Notes under the pieces: generated by a model
Databases searched by the model: none
What the model saw: only the letters and a program-made list of their open reading frames with translations
Told to the model about the DNA's origin: nothing
Origin: Chloroflexia bacterium
Lineage (GTDB): Bacteria > Chloroflexota > Chloroflexia > Thermomicrobiales > UBA6265
DNA: 15,256 nt
Direction: 5' to 3'
Assembly: GCA_013698495.1 (NCBI GenBank)
Contig: JACCUV010000215.1
Location: 1 to 15,256, forward strand
Part shown: one piece after another, positions 12,740 through 15,256 of the stretch
Numbering within the stretch: position 1 is the first letter of the stretch
Layout of the letters: every line of letters begins with the position of its first letter
Program-made: the position numbers and the translations under genes

Positions 12740-12778
12740 TGGTCCAAGCGATTCTTAGCGCAGGTCATCTCTGGACCA
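12740..12778 (+). promoter_or_regulatory. 7-bp inverted repeat just upstream of the UbiB-like gene
   Basis: TGGTCCA (12740-12746) and TGGACCA (12772-12778) are perfect inverted arms, 25 nt apart, ending 7 nt before the GAGGAG ribosome-binding site (12786-12791). It could be an operator or a leader hairpin. I see no convincing -35/-10 pair between the ilvD terminator and this point. Confidence 0.25.
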
Positions 12779-12796
12779 ATGAAAAGAGGAGAGCTG

Positions 12797-14773
12797 ATGA
12801 CATTCGCGTGGCCGATCTATCTTGTGCTGACATTCATGTTGATTGCTGTCTTCGCATTCACCGTGCGCGGCCTGATTGGCGTCAGGTTCTCGTTGGCGCG
12901 GCTCGTCATCGCTGGAGTGGTCGTGTTCGCCGTAGGCGGCATGGTCGATCAGGCGATAAGGAAAGGGGCGTTGGTTGAGGAAACCAGCGCGTTTCCCACA
13001 CTCTGGTTTGTCTTTCTCGGCATCGCCATTGCCCTCTTGATAGGTATGGTCTTCCTGGTCATCGCCGAGGCGCTTGTCCCCAGCAATACCCTCCCTGGGC
13101 CAGTTTACATGGTGCGCGCCTTCAGGCGCTGGCGTGCGCGATCAGCAAGGTACTGGCAGATTGGGCGCATCATTTTTCGGCATGGATTGAGCGCCTATCT
13201 CGGCGGCGGGCGTCGCGCCGAACTGAGATCCCCCGATGGACGCGCCGAACTCGCCCGGAAATTGAGGCTGGCGCTGAGCGACGGGGGCGTCACATTTGTC
13301 AAGCTGGGTCAAATTCTCTCCACTCGTCGCGACCTGCTTCCCAAGGAATTTGTCGATGAGTTGAGTCAGCTGCAGAGTCGGGCGCGGGAAGTTCCATGGT
13401 CAAATATCGAGCGGTCAGTCGATGAGAGCCTTCACGGAACCGTCGATGAGCTCTTCGCCAGTTTCGAGCGCCAGCCATTGGCGGCGGCGTCGATTGCCCA
13501 GGTCCATGGCGCGCGCCTGAAATCTGGCGAAGAGGTGGTCGTCAAGATCCGGCGACCGGGGATCATTGTCGAAGTCGAGCGAGACCTCGATATTGTCAAC
13601 CGTCTTGCCGTGACGCTTCAGCGCGGCACTGCGTGGGGACGAGCAATAGGGGTGGTAGAACTTTCCCACGGGTTCGCCACCGCCCTGCGCGAAGAGCTCG
13701 ACTTGCGGGTCGAGGCCCGGAACCTGGCTGTGGTCGCCGCGGCAACCAAGCAGCGAACGGACGAATCCGGTCTCCACATTCCTGAGCTGTATCCGGCACT
13801 GTGCACCGATCGGGTGCTAGTGATGGAACGCATTGTCGGAATCCCAATTGGCGATGCGGGCAGCGCCATTGCCGACCGCGGGCTGGATGCCCAATTACTC
13901 GGCCAGACCTTGCTGAACTCGCTCTTGCGCCAGATCGTAATCGATGGCACGTTCCACGCCGATCCGCATCCTGGCAATGTCATGCTCCTTGACAACGACA
14001 AGCTTACGCTGCTTGATTTCGGATCGGTTGGCCGTATTGACGGGGTGCTTCGAGGAGCCTTGGTGCGGCTGATTCTTGCCTTCGATCAGGGAGACCCGAT
14101 CGCCGCCAGCGATGCGCTCCTGGATCTTGTCAGGCGACCAGACGATCTCGACGAGTATCGGCTTGAGCGAGCGCTGGGGCAGTTTATGGCTAGACACCTT
14201 TCGCCCGGGGTTGCGCCGGACATCCGCACGTTCACAGATCTATTCCGGATCATCGCCGAACACGACCTCGCTGTCCCGCCCGAGGTGGCGGCGGTGTTCC
14301 GGGCCATCGCCACGCTTGAAGGCACGCTCACCCAGATCGAGCCTGGCTTCAACGTCATGAGCGAAGCACGTTTGTTCGCATCTGCGTATCTCAGCGAGCA
14401 ATTGCGCCCACGCGCATTGCAAAAGACCCTTACGGACGAGTTGACATCGCTCCTCCCCTTGTTGCGTCGGCTGCCTCGGAGAGTGGATCGGATTGCCTCG
14501 GCGCTTGAGGAGGGGCGACTCACGGTCAACGTCCGACCGCTCGCGAACGAGCGCGATCGTGAAACGATTGGCGCCTGGCTACATGAGGCGCTGTTAACCA
14601 TCCTGGCGTCAACCGCAGGCGTCATGTCCGTGATTTTGCTGGGACAGGAGGGTGGTCCCGTGGTCACCGAAACGGTGAGCATGTATCAATTGATGGGCTA
14701 TGGGCTCATGGTGGTAAGTTTTATTCTGGCGATGCGCGTTCTGGTCCTGATATACCGCCCAAGTCAAACCTGA
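12797..14773 (+). CDS. ABC1/UbiB/AarF-family atypical protein kinase, membrane anchored
   Basis: This 658-aa protein belongs to the UbiB family, atypical kinase-like ATPases needed for quinone biosynthesis or lipid transport in many organisms. Three N-terminal hydrophobic helices (about 6-27, 33-51 and 67-93) precede the kinase-like domain. That domain has the family motif KLGQ (169-172) with ILSTRRDLLP, the Ala-rich loop PLAAASIAQVHGA (227-239) in place of the glycine-rich loop, the ATP-binding lysine in VVVKI (K250), EELDLRVEA (299-307), HADPHPGN (387-394) and DFG (407-409). Two more helices close the C-terminus. All signature residues are intact, so it is probably active. The ATG at 12797 has GAGGAG 5 nt upstream; the frame is open further upstream to 12680, across the ilvD terminator. 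No quinone-biosynthesis gene is adjacent, so the exact role is open. Confidence 0.9.
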   Translation: MTFAWPIYLVLTFMLIAVFAFTVRGLIGVRFSLARLVIAGVVVFAVGGMVDQAIRKGALVEETSAFPTLWFVFLGIAIALLIGMVFLVIAEALVPSNTLPGPVYMVRAFRRWRARSARYWQIGRIIFRHGLSAYLGGGRRAELRSPDGRAELARKLRLALSDGGVTFVKLGQILSTRRDLLPKEFVDELSQLQSRAREVPWSNIERSVDESLHGTVDELFASFERQPLAAASIAQVHGARLKSGEEVVVKIRRPGIIVEVERDLDIVNRLAVTLQRGTAWGRAIGVVELSHGFATALREELDLRVEARNLAVVAAATKQRTDESGLHIPELYPALCTDRVLVMERIVGIPIGDAGSAIADRGLDAQLLGQTLLNSLLRQIVIDGTFHADPHPGNVMLLDNDKLTLLDFGSVGRIDGVLRGALVRLILAFDQGDPIAASDALLDLVRRPDDLDEYRLERALGQFMARHLSPGVAPDIRTFTDLFRIIAEHDLAVPPEVAAVFRAIATLEGTLTQIEPGFNVMSEARLFASAYLSEQLRPRALQKTLTDELTSLLPLLRRLPRRVDRIASALEEGRLTVNVRPLANERDRETIGAWLHEALLTILASTAGVMSVILLGQEGGPVVTETVSMYQLMGYGLMVVSFILAMRVLVLIYRPSQT

Positions 14774-14822
14774 ATTGGTCGTCGCGCAATGGTCTGCCGG
14801 CCAGGCGCCTTCCATCTCCGGT

Positions 14823-14842
14823 GACGCGCAATTGGTCGCGTC
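14823..14842. terminator. Hairpin between the convergent UbiB-like and 72-aa genes
   Basis: GACGCG (14823-14828) pairs with CGCGTC (14837-14842) around an 8-nt loop, in the 78-nt gap between two convergent genes. Position suggests a bidirectional terminator, but there is no T-run on either strand. The 9-mer AATTGGTCG occurs just after the UbiB-like stop (14773-14781) and again in this hairpin (14830-14838). Confidence 0.3.
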
Positions 14843-14851
14843 GTCCTCAAA

Positions 14852-15070
14852 CTAGTTCGCGGCCATCATGATCAGCACGATCATCACGGCGACAACCGCC
14901 AGGGCGCCAACGGCCAACCCGATCTCCAGGTAGCCATTGTCGTCACCCGTGACGTGCTCGCGATCGGGAACGACAGCCGGGGCCCGCACTGCCTGAGCAG
15001 GCGCCTCTGGCGTCGCGACTTTTGCGACCTGCTTGTTTCGCGGGTGACTTCGCGGTCTCTTCTGGCTCAC
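14852..15070 (-). CDS. Small single-pass membrane protein of unknown function
   Basis: I do not recognise this 72-aa protein. Its first half is basic and proline/alanine-rich (MSQKRPRSHPRNKQ at the start, then a PEAPAQAVRAPAVVPD stretch). The second half is a transmembrane helix (about 48-70, EIGLAVGALAVVAVMIVLIM) that ends almost at the C-terminus. This is the shape of a tail-anchored protein with its N-terminus in the cytoplasm. The GTG start at 15070 has AAAGGA 10 nt upstream, and a perfect TTGACA -35 box lies at 15125-15120. The only other evidence is the strong helix and the orderly spacing of these signals, so confidence is moderate. It converges on the UbiB-like gene. Confidence 0.55.
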   Translation of the reverse strand: MSQKRPRSHPRNKQVAKVATPEAPAQAVRAPAVVPDREHVTGDDNGYLEIGLAVGALAVVAVMIVLIMMAAN

Positions 15071-15095
15071 GCAGGGTCGATCCTTTCGCTGGCGC

Positions 15096-15125
15096 AGTTT
15101 CAGTCTGGTACGTAGCTCGTGTCAA
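15096..15125 (-). promoter_or_regulatory. Candidate promoter for the 72-aa membrane protein
   Basis: On the minus strand TTGACA (15125-15120) is a perfect -35 hexamer. The -10 is weak: TGAAAC at 17-nt spacing or GAAACT at 18-nt spacing. Transcription would start near 15090, just ahead of the AAAGGA ribosome-binding site (15086-15081) and the GTG at 15070. The region 15126-15256 shows no other gene. Confidence 0.35.
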
Positions 15126-15256
15126 ATCAACCGGCCTCCATATACCTCCAACCAGTCTGTCCGTGGCCATGTTTGCGACCGCCCCCTGGATCCGGAAACG
15201 GACTCACGTTGTGTAGTCAGTGAACATTCCGCACGATTTTCGCTACTTACTTGTCA

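Noticed and set aside
1..15256. Defence island, CRISPR array, prophage or insertion sequence
   Set aside because: No repeat-spacer array, transposase, integrase, phage structural gene or restriction gene is present. The toxin-antitoxin remnant alone does not make a defence island.

Overview
The window is GC-rich, tightly packed bacterial chromosome. The gene mix suggests a Chloroflexota-type (Thermomicrobia-like) or similar GC-rich Gram-positive-affiliated bacterium: a short-Q-loop cytochrome bd oxidase, a predicted F420-dependent luciferase-like oxidoreductase, BipA, YggT, and a UbiB-like kinase with extra N-terminal membrane helices. This assignment is inference from gene families; there is no rRNA or other decisive marker. 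Most genes are housekeeping. No CRISPR array, insertion sequence, prophage, tRNA or rRNA was found.

Layout. Positions 1-781 (minus strand) hold a toxin-antitoxin remnant: an intact ribbon-helix-helix (RHH) antitoxin, then a second antitoxin that goes out of frame at a T5 tract, then a PIN-domain VapC-like toxin that also changes frame and runs off the window edge. A control region at 782-1020 separates these from bipA/typA (1021-2883, plus). From 3065 to 10661 every gene is on the minus strand. In transcription order these are: an LLM-class oxidoreductase (10661-9762), yggT (9593-9339), a 77-aa membrane protein (9156-8923) whose stop overlaps the start of a zinc-ribbon NUDIX hydrolase (8923-8429), trpS (8290-7241), cydA (6977-5646), cydB (5656-4574), a glycerophosphodiester phosphodiesterase (4555-3833) and an ArsR-type regulator (3709-3065). 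On the plus strand follow ilvD (10893-12608), with a clear intrinsic terminator, and a membrane-anchored ABC1/UbiB-family kinase (12797-14773). A 72-aa membrane protein on the minus strand (15070-14852) closes the window.

How the genes fit together. Two clusters look co-transcribed: cydA-cydB-GDPD (11-nt overlap, then an 18-nt gap) and the 77-aa membrane protein with the NUDIX hydrolase (1-nt overlap). The others look like single transcription units. Their roles are respiration (cydAB), translation (trpS, bipA), branched-chain amino acid synthesis (ilvD), quinone or lipid metabolism (UbiB-like kinase) and lipid head-group turnover (GDPD).

No stretch without a gene exceeds 300 bases. The longest are 6978-7240, 782-1020 and 10662-10892. 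Several gaps carry notable DNA structure: three tandem TGATGNN heptads upstream of the antitoxins, a 24-bp dyad upstream of the ArsR gene, a nested inverted repeat at 9685-9746, and a twin copy of a hairpin-forming repeat upstream of ilvD. I see no convincing new multi-gene system. The items most worth following up are the decaying tandem antitoxin locus and its iteron-like operator, the nested palindrome, and the twin hairpin repeat.
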